Origin: Acestrorhynchus altus
Taxonomy: Eukaryota; Chordata; Actinopteri; Characiformes; Acestrorhynchidae
Assembly: GCA_034509495.1 (NCBI GenBank)
Contig: CM067504.1
Coordinates: forward strand, 42,569,963 to 42,633,962
Length of the DNA: 64,000 bases
Direction of reading: 5' to 3'
The notes beneath the pieces were generated by a model. It was not told where the DNA came from, made no database searches, and saw nothing but the letters and a program-made list of their open reading frames with translations. Position 1 is the first letter of the stretch. Each line of letters begins with the position of its first letter. Made by a program: the position numbers and the translations under genes. Below, in pieces: positions 31,201 to 46,200 of this stretch.

Positions 31201-34200
31201 AGATGTACAGTGTTGGGGGGCTGAGCAGATGTACAGTGTTGGGGGGCTGAGCAGATGTACAGTGTTGGGGGGCTGAGCAGATGTACAGTGTTGGGGGGCT
31301 GAGCAGATGTACAGTGTTGGGGGGCTGAGCAGATGTACAGTGTTGGGGGGCTGAGCAGATGTACAGTGTTGGGGGGCTGAGCAGATGTACAGTGTTGGGG
31401 GGCTGAGCAGATGTACAGTGTTGGGGGGCTGAGCAGATGTACAGTGTTGGGGGGCTGAGCAGATGTACAGTGTTGGGGGGCTGAGCAGATGTACAGTGTT
31501 GGGGGGCTGAGCAGATGTACAGTGTTGGGGGGCTGAGCAGATGTACAGTGTTGGGGGGCTGAGCAGATGTACAGTGTTGGGGGGCTGAGCAGATGTACAG
31601 TGTTGGGGGGCTGAGCAGATGTACAGTGTTGGGGGGCTGAGCAGATGTACAGTGTTGGGGGGCTGAGCAGATGTACAGTGTTGGGGGGCTGAGCAGATGT
31701 ACAGTGTTGGGGGGCTGAGCAGATGTACAGTGTTGGGGGGCTGAGCAGATGTACAGTGTTGGGGGGCTGAGCAGATGTACAGTGTTGGGGGGCTGAGCAG
31801 ATGTACAGTGTTGGGGGGCTGAGCAGATGTACAGTGTTGGGGGGCTGAGCAGATGTACAGTGTTGGGGGGCTGAGCAGATGTACAGTGTTGGGGGGCTGA
31901 GCAGATGTACAGTGTTGGGGGGCTGAGCAGATGTACAGTGTTGGGGGGCTGAGCAGATGTACAGTGTTGGGGGGCTGAGCAGATGTACAGTGTTGGGGGG
32001 CTGAGCAGATGTACAGTGTTGGGGGGCTGAGCAGATGTACAGTGTTGGGGGGCTGAGCAGATGTACAGTGTTGGGGGGCTGAGCAGATGTACAGTGTTGG
32101 GGGGCTGAGCAGATGTACAGTGTTGGGGGGCTGAGCAGATGTACAGTGTTGGGGGGCTGAGCAGATGTACAGTGTTGGGGGGCTGAGCAGATGTACAGTG
32201 TTGGGGGGCTGAGCAGATGTACAGTGTTGGGGGGCTGAGCAGATGTACAGTGTTGGGGGGCTGAGCAGATGTACAGTGTTGGGGGGCTGAGCAGATGTAC
32301 AGTGTTGGGGGGCTGAGCAGATGTACAGTGTTGGGGGGCTGAGCAGATGTACAGTGTTGGGGGGCTGAGCAGATGTACAGTGTTGGGGGGCTGAGCAGAT
32401 GTACAGTGTTGGGGGGCTGAGCAGATGTACAGTGTTGGGGGGCTGAGCAGATGTACAGTGTTGGGGGGCTGAGCAGATGTACAGTGTTGGGGGGCTGAGC
32501 AGATGTACAGTGTTGGGGGGCTGAGCAGATGTACAGTGTTGGGGGGCTGAGCAGATGTACAGTGTTGGGGGGCTGAGCAGATGTACAGTGTTGGGGGGCT
32601 GAGCAGATGTACAGTGTTGGGGGGCTGAGCAGATGTACAGTGTTGGGGGGCTGAGCAGATGTACAGTGTTGGGGGGCTGAGCAGATGTACAGTGTTGGGG
32701 GGCTGAGCAGATGTACAGTGTTGGGGGGCTGAGCAGATGTACAGTGTTGGGGGGCTGAGCAGATGTACAGTGTTGGGGGGCTGAGCAGATGTACAGTGTT
32801 GGGGGGCTGAGCAGATGTACAGTGTTGGGGGGCTGAGCAGATGTACAGTGTTGGGGGGCTGAGCAGATGTACAGTGTTGGGGGGCTGAGCAGATGTACAG
32901 TGTTGGGGGGCTGAGCAGATGTACAGTGTTGGGGGGCTGAGCAGATGTACAGTGTTGGGGGGCTGAGCAGATGTACAGTGTTGGGGGGCTGAGCAGATGT
33001 ACAGTGTTGGGGGGCTGAGCAGATGTACAGTGTTGGGGGGCTGAGCAGATGTACAGTGTTGGGGGGCTGAGCAGATGTACAGTGTTGGGGGGCTGAGCAG
33101 ATGTACAGTGTTGGGGGGCTGAGCAGATGTACAGTGTTGGGGGGCTGAGCAGATGTACAGTGTTGGGGGGCTGAGCAGATGTACAGTGTTGGGGGGCTGA
33201 GCAGATGTACAGTGTTGGGGGGCTGAGCAGATGTACAGTGTTGGGGGGCTGAGCAGATGTACAGTGTTGGGGGGCTGAGCAGATGTACAGTGTTGGGGGG
33301 CTGAGCAGATGTACAGTGTTGGGGGGCTGAGCAGATGTACAGTGTTGGGGGGCTGAGCAGATGTACAGTGTTGGGGGGCTGAGCAGATGTACAGTGTTGG
33401 GGGGCTGAGCAGATGTACAGTGTTGGGGGGCTGAGCAGATGTACAGTGTTGGGGGGCTGAGCAGATGTACAGTGTTGGGGGGCTGAGCAGATGTACAGTG
33501 TTGGGGGGCTGAGCAGATGTACAGTGTTGGGGGGCTGAGCAGATGTACAGTGTTGGGGGGCTGAGCAGATGTACAGTGTTGGGGGGCTGAGCAGATGTAC
33601 AGTGTTGGGGGGCTGAGCAGATGTACAGTGTTGGGGGGCTGAGCAGATGTACAGTGTTGGGGGGCTGAGCAGATGTACAGTGTTGGGGGGCTGAGCAGAT
33701 GTACAGTGTTGGGGGGCTGAGCAGATGTACAGTGTTGGGGGGCTGAGCAGATGTACAGTGTTGGGGGGCTGAGCAGATGTACAGTGTTGGGGGGCTGAGC
33801 AGATGTACAGTGTTGGGGGGCTGAGCAGATGTACAGTGTTGGGGGGCTGAGCAGATGTACAGTGTTGGGGGGCTGAGCAGATGTACAGTGTTGGGGGGCT
33901 GAGCAGATGTACAGTGTTGGGGGGCTGAGCAGATGTACAGTGTTGGGGGGCTGAGCAGATGTACAGTGTTGGGGGGCTGAGCAGATGTACAGTGTTGGGG
34001 GGCTGAGCAGATGTACAGTGTTGGGGGGCTGAGCAGATGTACAGTGTTGGGGGGCTGAGCAGATGTACAGTGTTGGGGGGCTGAGCAGATGTACAGTGTT
34101 GGGGGGCTGAGCAGATGTACAGTGTTGGGGGGCTGAGCAGATGTACAGTGTTGGGGGGCTGAGCAGATGTACAGTGTTGGGGGGCTGAGCAGATGTACAG

Positions 34201-37200
34201 TGTTGGGGGGCTGAGCAGATGTACAGTGTTGGGGGGCTGAGCAGATGTACAGTGTTGGGGGGCTGAGCAGATGTACAGTGTTGGGGGGCTGAGCAGATGT
34301 ACAGTGTTGGGGGGCTGAGCAGATGTACAGTGTTGGGGGGCTGAGCAGATGTACAGTGTTGGGGGGCTGAGCAGATGTACAGTGTTGGGGGGCTGAGCAG
34401 ATGTACAGTGTTGGGGGGCTGAGCAGATGTACAGTGTTGGGGGGCTGAGCAGATGTACAGTGTTGGGGGGCTGAGCAGATGTACAGTGTTGGGGGGCTGA
34501 GCAGATGTACAGTGTTGGGGGGCTGAGCAGATGTACAGTGTTGGGGGGCTGAGCAGATGTACAGTGTTGGGGGGCTGAGCAGATGTACAGTGTTGGGGGG
34601 CTGAGCAGATGTACAGTGTTGGGGGGCTGAGCAGATGTACAGTGTTGGGGGGCTGAGCAGATGTACAGTGTTGGGGGGCTGAGCAGATGTACAGTGTTGG
34701 GGGGCTGAGCAGATGTACAGTGTTGGGGGGCTGAGCAGATGTACAGTGTTGGGGGGCTGAGCAGATGTACAGTGTTGGGGGGCTGAGCAGATGTACAGTG
34801 TTGGGGGGCTGAGCAGATGTACAGTGTTGGGGGGCTGAGCAGATGTACAGTGTTGGGGGGCTGAGCAGATGTACAGTGTTGGGGGGCTGAGCAGATGTAC
34901 AGTGTTGGGGGGCTGAGCAGATGTACAGTGTTGGGGGGCTGAGCAGATGTACAGTGTTGGGGGGCTGAGCAGATGTACAGTGTTGGGGGGCTGAGCAGAT
35001 GTACAGTGTTGGGGGGCTGAGCAGATGTACAGTGTTGGGGGGCTGAGCAGATGTACAGTGTTGGGGGGCTGAGCAGATGTACAGTGTTGGGGGGCTGAGC
35101 AGATGTACAGTGTTGGGGGGCTGAGCAGATGTACAGTGTTGGGGGGCTGAGCAGATGTACAGTGTTGGGGGGCTGAGCAGATGTACAGTGTTGGGGGGCT
35201 GAGCAGATGTACAGTGTTGGGGGGCTGAGCAGATGTACAGTGTTGGGGGGCTGAGCAGATGTACAGTGTTGGGGGGCTGAGCAGATGTACAGTGTTGGGG
35301 GGCTGAGCAGATGTACAGTGTTGGGGGGCTGAGCAGATGTACAGTGTTGGGGGGCTGAGCAGATGTACAGTGTTGGGGGGCTGAGCAGATGTACAGTGTT
35401 GGGGGGCTGAGCAGATGTACAGTGTTGGGGGGCTGAGCAGATGTACAGTGTTGGGGGGCTGAGCAGATGTACAGTGTTGGGGGGCTGAGCAGATGTACAG
35501 TGTTGGGGGGCTGAGCAGATGTACAGTGTTGGGGGGCTGAGCAGATGTACAGTGTTGGGGGGCTGAGCAGATGTACAGTGTTGGGGGGCTGAGCAGATGT
35601 ACAGTGTTGGGGGGCTGAGCAGATGTACAGTGTTGGGGGGCTGAGCAGATGTACAGTGTTGGGGGGCTGAGCAGATGTACAGTGTTGGGGGGCTGAGCAG
35701 ATGTACAGTGTTGGGGGGCTGAGCAGATGTACAGTGTTGGGGGGCTGAGCAGATGTACAGTGTTGGGGGGCTGAGCAGATGTACAGTGTTGGGGGGCTGA
35801 GCAGATGTACAGTGTTGGGGGGCTGAGCAGATGTACAGTGTTGGGGGGCTGAGCAGATGTACAGTGTTGGGGGGCTGAGCAGATGTACAGTGTTGGGGGG
35901 CTGAGCAGATGTACAGTGTTGGGGGGCTGAGCAGATGTACAGTGTTGGGGGGCTGAGCAGATGTACAGTGTTGGGGGGCTGAGCAGATGTACAGTGTTGG
36001 GGGGCTGAGCAGATGTACAGTGTTGGGGGGCTGAGCAGATGTACAGTGTTGGGGGGCTGAGCAGATGTACAGTGTTGGGGGGCTGAGCAGATGTACAGTG
36101 TTGGGGGGCTGAGCAGATGTACAGTGTTGGGGGGCTGAGCAGATGTACAGTGTTGGGGGGCTGAGCAGATGTACAGTGTTGGGGGGCTGAGCAGATGTAC
36201 AGTGTTGGGGGGCTGAGCAGATGTACAGTGTTGGGGGGCTGAGCAGATGTACAGTGTTGGGGGGCTGAGCAGATGTACAGTGTTGGGGGGCTGAGCAGAT
36301 GTACAGTGTTGGGGGGCTGAGCAGATGTACAGTGTTGGGGGGCTGAGCAGATGTACAGTGTTGGGGGGCTGAGCAGATGTACAGTGTTGGGGGGCTGAGC
36401 AGATGTACAGTGTTGGGGGGCTGAGCAGATGTACAGTGTTGGGGGGCTGAGCAGATGTACAGTGTTGGGGGGCTGAGCAGATGTACAGTGTTGGGGGGCT
36501 GAGCAGATGTACAGTGTTGGGGGGCTGAGCAGATGTACAGTGTTGGGGGGCTGAGCAGATGTACAGTGTTGGGGGGCTGAGCAGATGTACAGTGTTGGGG
36601 GGCTGAGCAGATGTACAGTGTTGGGGGGCTGAGCAGATGTACAGTGTTGGGGGGCTGAGCAGATGTACAGTGTTGGGGGGCTGAGCAGATGTACAGTGTT
36701 GGGGGGCTGAGCAGATGTACAGTGTTGGGGGGCTGAGCAGATGTACAGTGTTGGGGGGCTGAGCAGATGTACAGTGTTGGGGGGCTGAGCAGATGTACAG
36801 TGTTGGGGGGCTGAGCAGATGTACAGTGTTGGGGGGCTGAGCAGATGTACAGTGTTGGGGGGCTGAGCAGATGTACAGTGTTGGGGGGCTGAGCAGATGT
36901 ACAGTGTTGGGGGGCTGAGCAGATGTACAGTGTTGGGGGGCTGAGCAGATGTACAGTGTTGGGGGGCTGAGCAGATGTACAGTGTTGGGGGGCTGAGCAG
37001 ATGTACAGTGTTGGGGGGCTGAGCAGATGTACAGTGTTGGGGGGCTGAGCAGATGTACAGTGTTGGGGGGCTGAGCAGATGTACAGTGTTGGGGGGCTGA
37101 GCAGATGTACAGTGTTGGGGGGCTGAGCAGATGTACAGTGTTGGGGGGCTGAGCAGATGTACAGTGTTGGGGGGCTGAGCAGATGTACAGTGTTGGGGGG

Positions 37201-40200
37201 CTGAGCAGATGTACAGTGTTGGGGGGCTGAGCAGATGTACAGTGTTGGGGGGCTGAGCAGATGTACAGTGTTGGGGGGCTGAGCAGATGTACAGTGTTGG
37301 GGGGCTGAGCAGATGTACAGTGTTGGGGGGCTGAGCAGATGTACAGTGTTGGGGGGCTGAGCAGATGTACAGTGTTGGGGGGCTGAGCAGATGTACAGTG
37401 TTGGGGGGCTGAGCAGATGTACAGTGTTGGGGGGCTGAGCAGATGTACAGTGTTGGGGGGCTGAGCAGATGTACAGTGTTGGGGGGCTGAGCAGATGTAC
37501 AGTGTTGGGGGGCTGAGCAGATGTACAGTGTTGGGGGGCTGAGCAGATGTACAGTGTTGGGGGGCTGAGCAGATGTACAGTGTTGGGGGGCTGAGCAGAT
37601 GTACAGTGTTGGGGGGCTGAGCAGATGTACAGTGTTGGGGGGCTGAGCAGATGTACAGTGTTGGGGGGCTGAGCAGATGTACAGTGTTGGGGGGCTGAGC
37701 AGATGTACAGTGTTGGGGGGCTGAGCAGATGTACAGTGTTGGGGGGCTGAGCAGATGTACAGTGTTGGGGGGCTGAGCAGATGTACAGTGTTGGGGGGCT
37801 GAGCAGATGTACAGTGTTGGGGGGCTGAGCAGATGTACAGTGTTGGGGGGCTGAGCAGATGTACAGTGTTGGGGGGCTGAGCAGATGTACAGTGTTGGGG
37901 GGCTGAGCAGATGTACAGTGTTGGGGGGCTGAGCAGATGTACAGTGTTGGGGGGCTGAGCAGATGTACAGTGTTGGGGGGCTGAGCAGATGTACAGTGTT
38001 GGGGGGCTGAGCAGATGTACAGTGTTGGGGGGCTGAGCAGATGTACAGTGTTGGGGGGCTGAGCAGATGTACAGTGTTGGGGGGCTGAGCAGATGTACAG
38101 TGTTGGGGGGCTGAGCAGATGTACAGTGTTGGGGGGCTGAGCAGATGTACAGTGTTGGGGGGCTGAGCAGATGTACAGTGTTGGGGGGCTGAGCAGATGT
38201 ACAGTGTTGGGGGGCTGAGCAGATGTACAGTGTTGGGGGGCTGAGCAGATGTACAGTGTTGGGGGGCTGAGCAGATGTACAGTGTTGGGGGGCTGAGCAG
38301 ATGTACAGTGTTGGGGGGCTGAGCAGATGTACAGTGTTGGGGGGCTGAGCAGATGTACAGTGTTGGGGGGCTGAGCAGATGTACAGTGTTGGGGGGCTGA
38401 GCAGATGTACAGTGTTGGGGGGCTGAGCAGATGTACAGTGTTGGGGGGCTGAGCAGATGTACAGTGTTGGGGGGCTGAGCAGATGTACAGTGTTGGGGGG
38501 CTGAGCAGATGTACAGTGTTGGGGGGCTGAGCAGATGTACAGTGTTGGGGGGCTGAGCAGATGTACAGTGTTGGGGGGCTGAGCAGATGTACAGTGTTGG
38601 GGGGCTGAGCAGATGTACAGTGTTGGGGGGCTGAGCAGATGTACAGTGTTGGGGGGCTGAGCAGATGTACAGTGTTGGGGGGCTGAGCAGATGTACAGTG
38701 TTGGGGGGCTGAGCAGATGTACAGTGTTGGGGGGCTGAGCAGATGTACAGTGTTGGGGGGCTGAGCAGATGTACAGTGTTGGGGGGCTGAGCAGATGTAC
38801 AGTGTTGGGGGGCTGAGCAGATGTACAGTGTTGGGGGGCTGAGCAGATGTACAGTGTTGGGGGGCTGAGCAGATGTACAGTGTTGGGGGGCTGAGCAGAT
38901 GTACAGTGTTGGGGGGCTGAGCAGATGTACAGTGTTGGGGGGCTGAGCAGATGTACAGTGTTGGGGGGCTGAGCAGATGTACAGTGTTGGGGGGCTGAGC
39001 AGATGTACAGTGTTGGGGGGCTGAGCAGATGTACAGTGTTGGGGGGCTGAGCAGATGTACAGTGTTGGGGGGCTGAGCAGATGTACAGTGTTGGGGGGCT
39101 GAGCAGATGTACAGTGTTGGGGGGCTGAGCAGATGTACAGTGTTGGGGGGCTGAGCAGATGTACAGTGTTGGGGGGCTGAGCAGATGTACAGTGTTGGGG
39201 GGCTGAGCAGATGTACAGTGTTGGGGGGCTGAGCAGATGTACAGTGTTGGGGGGCTGAGCAGATGTACAGTGTTGGGGGGCTGAGCAGATGTACAGTGTT
39301 GGGGGGCTGAGCAGATGTACAGTGTTGGGGGGCTGAGCAGATGTACAGTGTTGGGGGGCTGAGCAGATGTACAGTGTTGGGGGGCTGAGCAGATGTACAG
39401 TGTTGGGGGGCTGAGCAGATGTACAGTGTTGGGGGGCTGAGCAGATGTACAGTGTTGGGGGGCTGAGCAGATGTACAGTGTTGGGGGGCTGAGCAGATGT
39501 ACAGTGTTGGGGGGCTGAGCAGATGTACAGTGTTGGGGGGCTGAGCAGATGTACAGTGTTGGGGGGCTGAGCAGATGTACAGTGTTGGGGGGCTGAGCAG
39601 ATGTACAGTGTTGGGGGGCTGAGCAGATGTACAGTGTTGGGGGGCTGAGCAGATGTACAGTGTTGGGGGGCTGAGCAGATGTACAGTGTTGGGGGGCTGA
39701 GCAGATGTACAGTGTTGGGGGGCTGAGCAGATGTACAGTGTTGGGGGGCTGAGCAGATGTACAGTGTTGGGGGGCTGAGCAGATGTACAGTGTTGGGGGG
39801 CTGAGCAGATGTACAGTGTTGGGGGGCTGAGCAGATGTACAGTGTTGGGGGGCTGAGCAGATGTACAGTGTTGGGGGGCTGAGCAGATGTACAGTGTTGG
39901 GGGGCTGAGCAGATGTACAGTGTTGGGGGGCTGAGCAGATGTACAGTGTTGGGGGGCTGAGCAGATGTACAGTGTTGGGGGGCTGAGCAGATGTACAGTG
40001 TTGGGGGGCTGAGCAGATGTACAGTGTTGGGGGGCTGAGCAGATGTACAGTGTTGGGGGGCTGAGCAGATGTACAGTGTTGGGGGGCTGAGCAGATGTAC
40101 AGTGTTGGGGGGCTGAGCAGATGTACAGTGTTGGGGGGCTGAGCAGATGTACAGTGTTGGGGGGCTGAGCAGATGTACAGTGTTGGGGGGCTGAGCAGAT

Positions 40201-43200
40201 GTACAGTGTTGGGGGGCTGAGCAGATGTACAGTGTTGGGGGGCTGAGCAGATGTACAGTGTTGGGGGGCTGAGCAGATGTACAGTGTTGGGGGGCTGAGC
40301 AGATGTACAGTGTTGGGGGGCTGAGCAGATGTACAGTGTTGGGGGGCTGAGCAGATGTACAGTGTTGGGGGGCTGAGCAGATGTACAGTGTTGGGGGGCT
40401 GAGCAGATGTACAGTGTTGGGGGGCTGAGCAGATGTACAGTGTTGGGGGGCTGAGCAGATGTACAGTGTTGGGGGGCTGAGCAGATGTACAGTGTTGGGG
40501 GGCTGAGCAGATGTACAGTGTTGGGGGGCTGAGCAGATGTACAGTGTTGGGGGGCTGAGCAGATGTACAGTGTTGGGGGGCTGAGCAGATGTACAGTGTT
40601 GGGGGGCTGAGCAGATGTACAGTGTTGGGGGGCTGAGCAGATGTACAGTGTTGGGGGGCTGAGCAGATGTACAGTGTTGGGGGGCTGAGCAGATGTACAG
40701 TGTTGGGGGGCTGAGCAGATGTACAGTGTTGGGGGGCTGAGCAGATGTACAGTGTTGGGGGGCTGAGCAGATGTACAGTGTTGGGGGGCTGAGCAGATGT
40801 ACAGTGTTGGGGGGCTGAGCAGATGTACAGTGTTGGGGGGCTGAGCAGATGTACAGTGTTGGGGGGCTGAGCAGATGTACAGTGTTGGGGGGCTGAGCAG
40901 ATGTACAGTGTTGGGGGGCTGAGCAGATGTACAGTGTTGGGGGGCTGAGCAGATGTACAGTGTTGGGGGGCTGAGCAGATGTACAGTGTTGGGGGGCTGA
41001 GCAGATGTACAGTGTTGGGGGGCTGAGCAGATGTACAGTGTTGGGGGGCTGAGCAGATGTACAGTGTTGGGGGGCTGAGCAGATGTACAGTGTTGGGGGG
41101 CTGAGCAGATGTACAGTGTTGGGGGGCTGAGCAGATGTACAGTGTTGGGGGGCTGAGCAGATGTACAGTGTTGGGGGGCTGAGCAGATGTACAGTGTTGG
41201 GGGGCTGAGCAGATGTACAGTGTTGGGGGGCTGAGCAGATGTACAGTGTTGGGGGGCTGAGCAGATGTACAGTGTTGGGGGGCTGAGCAGATGTACAGTG
41301 TTGGGGGGCTGAGCAGATGTACAGTGTTGGGGGGCTGAGCAGATGTACAGTGTTGGGGGGCTGAGCAGATGTACAGTGTTGGGGGGCTGAGCAGATGTAC
41401 AGTGTTGGGGGGCTGAGCAGATGTACAGTGTTGGGGGGCTGAGCAGATGTACAGTGTTGGGGGGCTGAGCAGATGTACAGTGTTGGGGGGCTGAGCAGAT
41501 GTACAGTGTTGGGGGGCTGAGCAGATGTACAGTGTTGGGGGGCTGAGCAGATGTACAGTGTTGGGGGGCTGAGCAGATGTACAGTGTTGGGGGGCTGAGC
41601 AGATGTACAGTGTTGGGGGGCTGAGCAGATGTACAGTGTTGGGGGGCTGAGCAGATGTACAGTGTTGGGGGGCTGAGCAGATGTACAGTGTTGGGGGGCT
41701 GAGCAGATGTACAGTGTTGGGGGGCTGAGCAGATGTACAGTGTTGGGGGGCTGAGCAGATGTACAGTGTTGGGGGGCTGAGCAGATGTACAGTGTTGGGG
41801 GGCTGAGCAGATGTACAGTGTTGGGGGGCTGAGCAGATGTACAGTGTTGGGGGGCTGAGCAGATGTACAGTGTTGGGGGGCTGAGCAGATGTACAGTGTT
41901 GGGGGGCTGAGCAGATGTACAGTGTTGGGGGGCTGAGCAGATGTACAGTGTTGGGGGGCTGAGCAGATGTACAGTGTTGGGGGGCTGAGCAGATGTACAG
42001 TGTTGGGGGGCTGAGCAGATGTACAGTGTTGGGGGGCTGAGCAGATGTACAGTGTTGGGGGGCTGAGCAGATGTACAGTGTTGGGGGGCTGAGCAGATGT
42101 ACAGTGTTGGGGGGCTGAGCAGATGTACAGTGTTGGGGGGCTGAGCAGATGTACAGTGTTGGGGGGCTGAGCAGATGTACAGTGTTGGGGGGCTGAGCAG
42201 ATGTACAGTGTTGGGGGGCTGAGCAGATGTACAGTGTTGGGGGGCTGAGCAGATGTACAGTGTTGGGGGGCTGAGCAGATGTACAGTGTTGGGGGGCTGA
42301 GCAGATGTACAGTGTTGGGGGGCTGAGCAGATGTACAGTGTTGGGGGGCTGAGCAGATGTACAGTGTTGGGGGGCTGAGCAGATGTACAGTGTTGGGGGG
42401 CTGAGCAGATGTACAGTGTTGGGGGGCTGAGCAGATGTACAGTGTTGGGGGGCTGAGCAGATGTACAGTGTTGGGGGGCTGAGCAGATGTACAGTGTTGG
42501 GGGGCTGAGCAGATGTACAGTGTTGGGGGGCTGAGCAGATGTACAGTGTTGGGGGGCTGAGCAGATGTACAGTGTTGGGGGGCTGAGCAGATGTACAGTG
42601 TTGGGGGGCTGAGCAGATGTACAGTGTTGGGGGGCTGAGCAGATGTACAGTGTTGGGGGGCTGAGCAGATGTACAGTGTTGGGGGGCTGAGCAGATGTAC
42701 AGTGTTGGGGGGCTGAGCAGATGTACAGTGTTGGGGGGCTGAGCAGATGTACAGTGTTGGGGGGCTGAGCAGATGTACAGTGTTGGGGGGCTGAGCAGAT
42801 GTACAGTGTTGGGGGGCTGAGCAGATGTACAGTGTTGGGGGGCTGAGCAGATGTACAGTGTTGGGGGGCTGAGCAGATGTACAGTGTTGGGGGGCTGAGC
42901 AGATGTACAGTGTTGGGGGGCTGAGCAGATGTACAGTGTTGGGGGGCTGAGCAGATGTACAGTGTTGGGGGGCTGAGCAGATGTACAGTGTTGGGGGGCT
43001 GAGCAGATGTACAGTGTTGGGGGGCTGAGCAGATGTACAGTGTTGGGGGGCTGAGCAGATGTACAGTGTTGGGGGGCTGAGCAGATGTACAGTGTTGGGG
43101 GGCTGAGCAGATGTACAGTGTTGGGGGGCTGAGCAGATGTACAGTGTTGGGGGGCTGAGCAGATGTACAGTGTTGGGGGGCTGAGCAGATGTACAGTGTT

Positions 43201-46200
43201 GGGGGGCTGAGCAGATGTACAGTGTTGGGGGGCTGAGCAGATGTACAGTGTTGGGGGGCTGAGCAGATGTACAGTGTTGGGGGGCTGAGCAGATGTACAG
43301 TGTTGGGGGGCTGAGCAGATGTACAGTGTTGGGGGGCTGAGCAGATGTACAGTGTTGGGGGGCTGAGCAGATGTACAGTGTTGGGGGGCTGAGCAGATGT
43401 ACAGTGTTGGGGGGCTGAGCAGATGTACAGTGTTGGGGGGCTGAGCAGATGTACAGTGTTGGGGGGCTGAGCAGATGTACAGTGTTGGGGGGCTGAGCAG
43501 ATGTACAGTGTTGGGGGGCTGAGCAGATGTACAGTGTTGGGGGGCTGAGCAGATGTACAGTGTTGGGGGGCTGAGCAGATGTACAGTGTTGGGGGGCTGA
43601 GCAGATGTACAGTGTTGGGGGGCTGAGCAGATGTACAGTGTTGGGGGGCTGAGCAGATGTACAGTGTTGGGGGGCTGAGCAGATGTACAGTGTTGGGGGG
43701 CTGAGCAGATGTACAGTGTTGGGGGGCTGAGCAGATGTACAGTGTTGGGGGGCTGAGCAGATGTACAGTGTTGGGGGGCTGAGCAGATGTACAGTGTTGG
43801 GGGGCTGAGCAGATGTACAGTGTTGGGGGGCTGAGCAGATGTACAGTGTTGGGGGGCTGAGCAGATGTACAGTGTTGGGGGGCTGAGCAGATGTACAGTG
43901 TTGGGGGGCTGAGCAGATGTACAGTGTTGGGGGGCTGAGCAGATGTACAGTGTTGGGGGGCTGAGCAGATGTACAGTGTTGGGGGGCTGAGCAGATGTAC
44001 AGTGTTGGGGGGCTGAGCAGATGTACAGTGTTGGGGGGCTGAGCAGATGTACAGTGTTGGGGGGCTGAGCAGATGTACAGTGTTGGGGGGCTGAGCAGAT
44101 GTACAGTGTTGGGGGGCTGAGCAGATGTACAGTGTTGGGGGGCTGAGCAGATGTACAGTGTTGGGGGGCTGAGCAGATGTACAGTGTTGGGGGGCTGAGC
44201 AGATGTACAGTGTTGGGGGGCTGAGCAGATGTACAGTGTTGGGGGGCTGAGCAGATGTACAGTGTTGGGGGGCTGAGCAGATGTACAGTGTTGGGGGGCT
44301 GAGCAGATGTACAGTGTTGGGGGGCTGAGCAGATGTACAGTGTTGGGGGGCTGAGCAGATGTACAGTGTTGGGGGGCTGAGCAGATGTACAGTGTTGGGG
44401 GGCTGAGCAGATGTACAGTGTTGGGGGGCTGAGCAGATGTACAGTGTTGGGGGGCTGAGCAGATGTACAGTGTTGGGGGGCTGAGCAGATGTACAGTGTT
44501 GGGGGGCTGAGCAGATGTACAGTGTTGGGGGGCTGAGCAGATGTACAGTGTTGGGGGGCTGAGCAGATGTACAGTGTTGGGGGGCTGAGCAGATGTACAG
44601 TGTTGGGGGGCTGAGCAGATGTACAGTGTTGGGGGGCTGAGCAGATGTACAGTGTTGGGGGGCTGAGCAGATGTACAGTGTTGGGGGGCTGAGCAGATGT
44701 ACAGTGTTGGGGGGCTGAGCAGATGTACAGTGTTGGGGGGCTGAGCAGATGTACAGTGTTGGGGGGCTGAGCAGATGTACAGTGTTGGGGGGCTGAGCAG
44801 ATGTACAGTGTTGGGGGGCTGAGCAGATGTACAGTGTTGGGGGGCTGAGCAGATGTACAGTGTTGGGGGGCTGAGCAGATGTACAGTGTTGGGGGGCTGA
44901 GCAGATGTACAGTGTTGGGGGGCTGAGCAGATGTACAGTGTTGGGGGGCTGAGCAGATGTACAGTGTTGGGGGGCTGAGCAGATGTACAGTGTTGGGGGG
45001 CTGAGCAGATGTACAGTGTTGGGGGGCTGAGCAGATGTACAGTGTTGGGGGGCTGAGCAGATGTACAGTGTTGGGGGGCTGAGCAGATGTACAGTGTTGG
45101 GGGGCTGAGCAGATGTACAGTGTTGGGGGGCTGAGCAGATGTACAGTGTTGGGGGGCTGAGCAGATGTACAGTGTTGGGGGGCTGAGCAGATGTACAGTG
45201 TTGGGGGGCTGAGCAGATGTACAGTGTTGGGGGGCTGAGCAGATGTACAGTGTTGGGGGGCTGAGCAGATGTACAGTGTTGGGGGGCTGAGCAGATGTAC
45301 AGTGTTGGGGGGCTGAGCAGATGTACAGTGTTGGGGGGCTGAGCAGATGTACAGTGTTGGGGGGCTGAGCAGATGTACAGTGTTGGGGGGCTGAGCAGAT
45401 GTACAGTGTTGGGGGGCTGAGCAGATGTACAGTGTTGGGGGGCTGAGCAGATGTACAGTGTTGGGGGGCTGAGCAGATGTACAGTGTTGGGGGGCTGAGC
45501 AGATGTACAGTGTTGGGGGGCTGAGCAGATGTACAGTGTTGGGGGGCTGAGCAGATGTACAGTGTTGGGGGGCTGAGCAGATGTACAGTGTTGGGGGGCT
45601 GAGCAGATGTACAGTGTTGGGGGGCTGAGCAGATGTACAGTGTTGGGGGGCTGAGCAGATGTACAGTGTTGGGGGGCTGAGCAGATGTACAGTGTTGGGG
45701 GGCTGAGCAGATGTACAGTGTTGGGGGGCTGAGCAGATGTACAGTGTTGGGGGGCTGAGCAGATGTACAGTGTTGGGGGGCTGAGCAGATGTACAGTGTT
45801 GGGGGGCTGAGCAGATGTACAGTGTTGGGGGGCTGAGCAGATGTACAGTGTTGGGGGGCTGAGCAGATGTACAGTGTTGGGGGGCTGAGCAGATGTACAG
45901 TGTTGGGGGGCTGAGCAGATGTACAGTGTTGGGGGGCTGAGCAGATGTACAGTGTTGGGGGGCTGAGCAGATGTACAGTGTTGGGGGGCTGAGCAGATGT
46001 ACAGTGTTGGGGGGCTGAGCAGATGTACAGTGTTGGGGGGCTGAGCAGATGTACAGTGTTGGGGGGCTGAGCAGATGTACAGTGTTGGGGGGCTGAGCAG
46101 ATGTACAGTGTTGGGGGGCTGAGCAGATGTACAGTGTTGGGGGGCTGAGCAGATGTACAGTGTTGGGGGGCTGAGCAGATGTACAGTGTTGGGGGGCTGA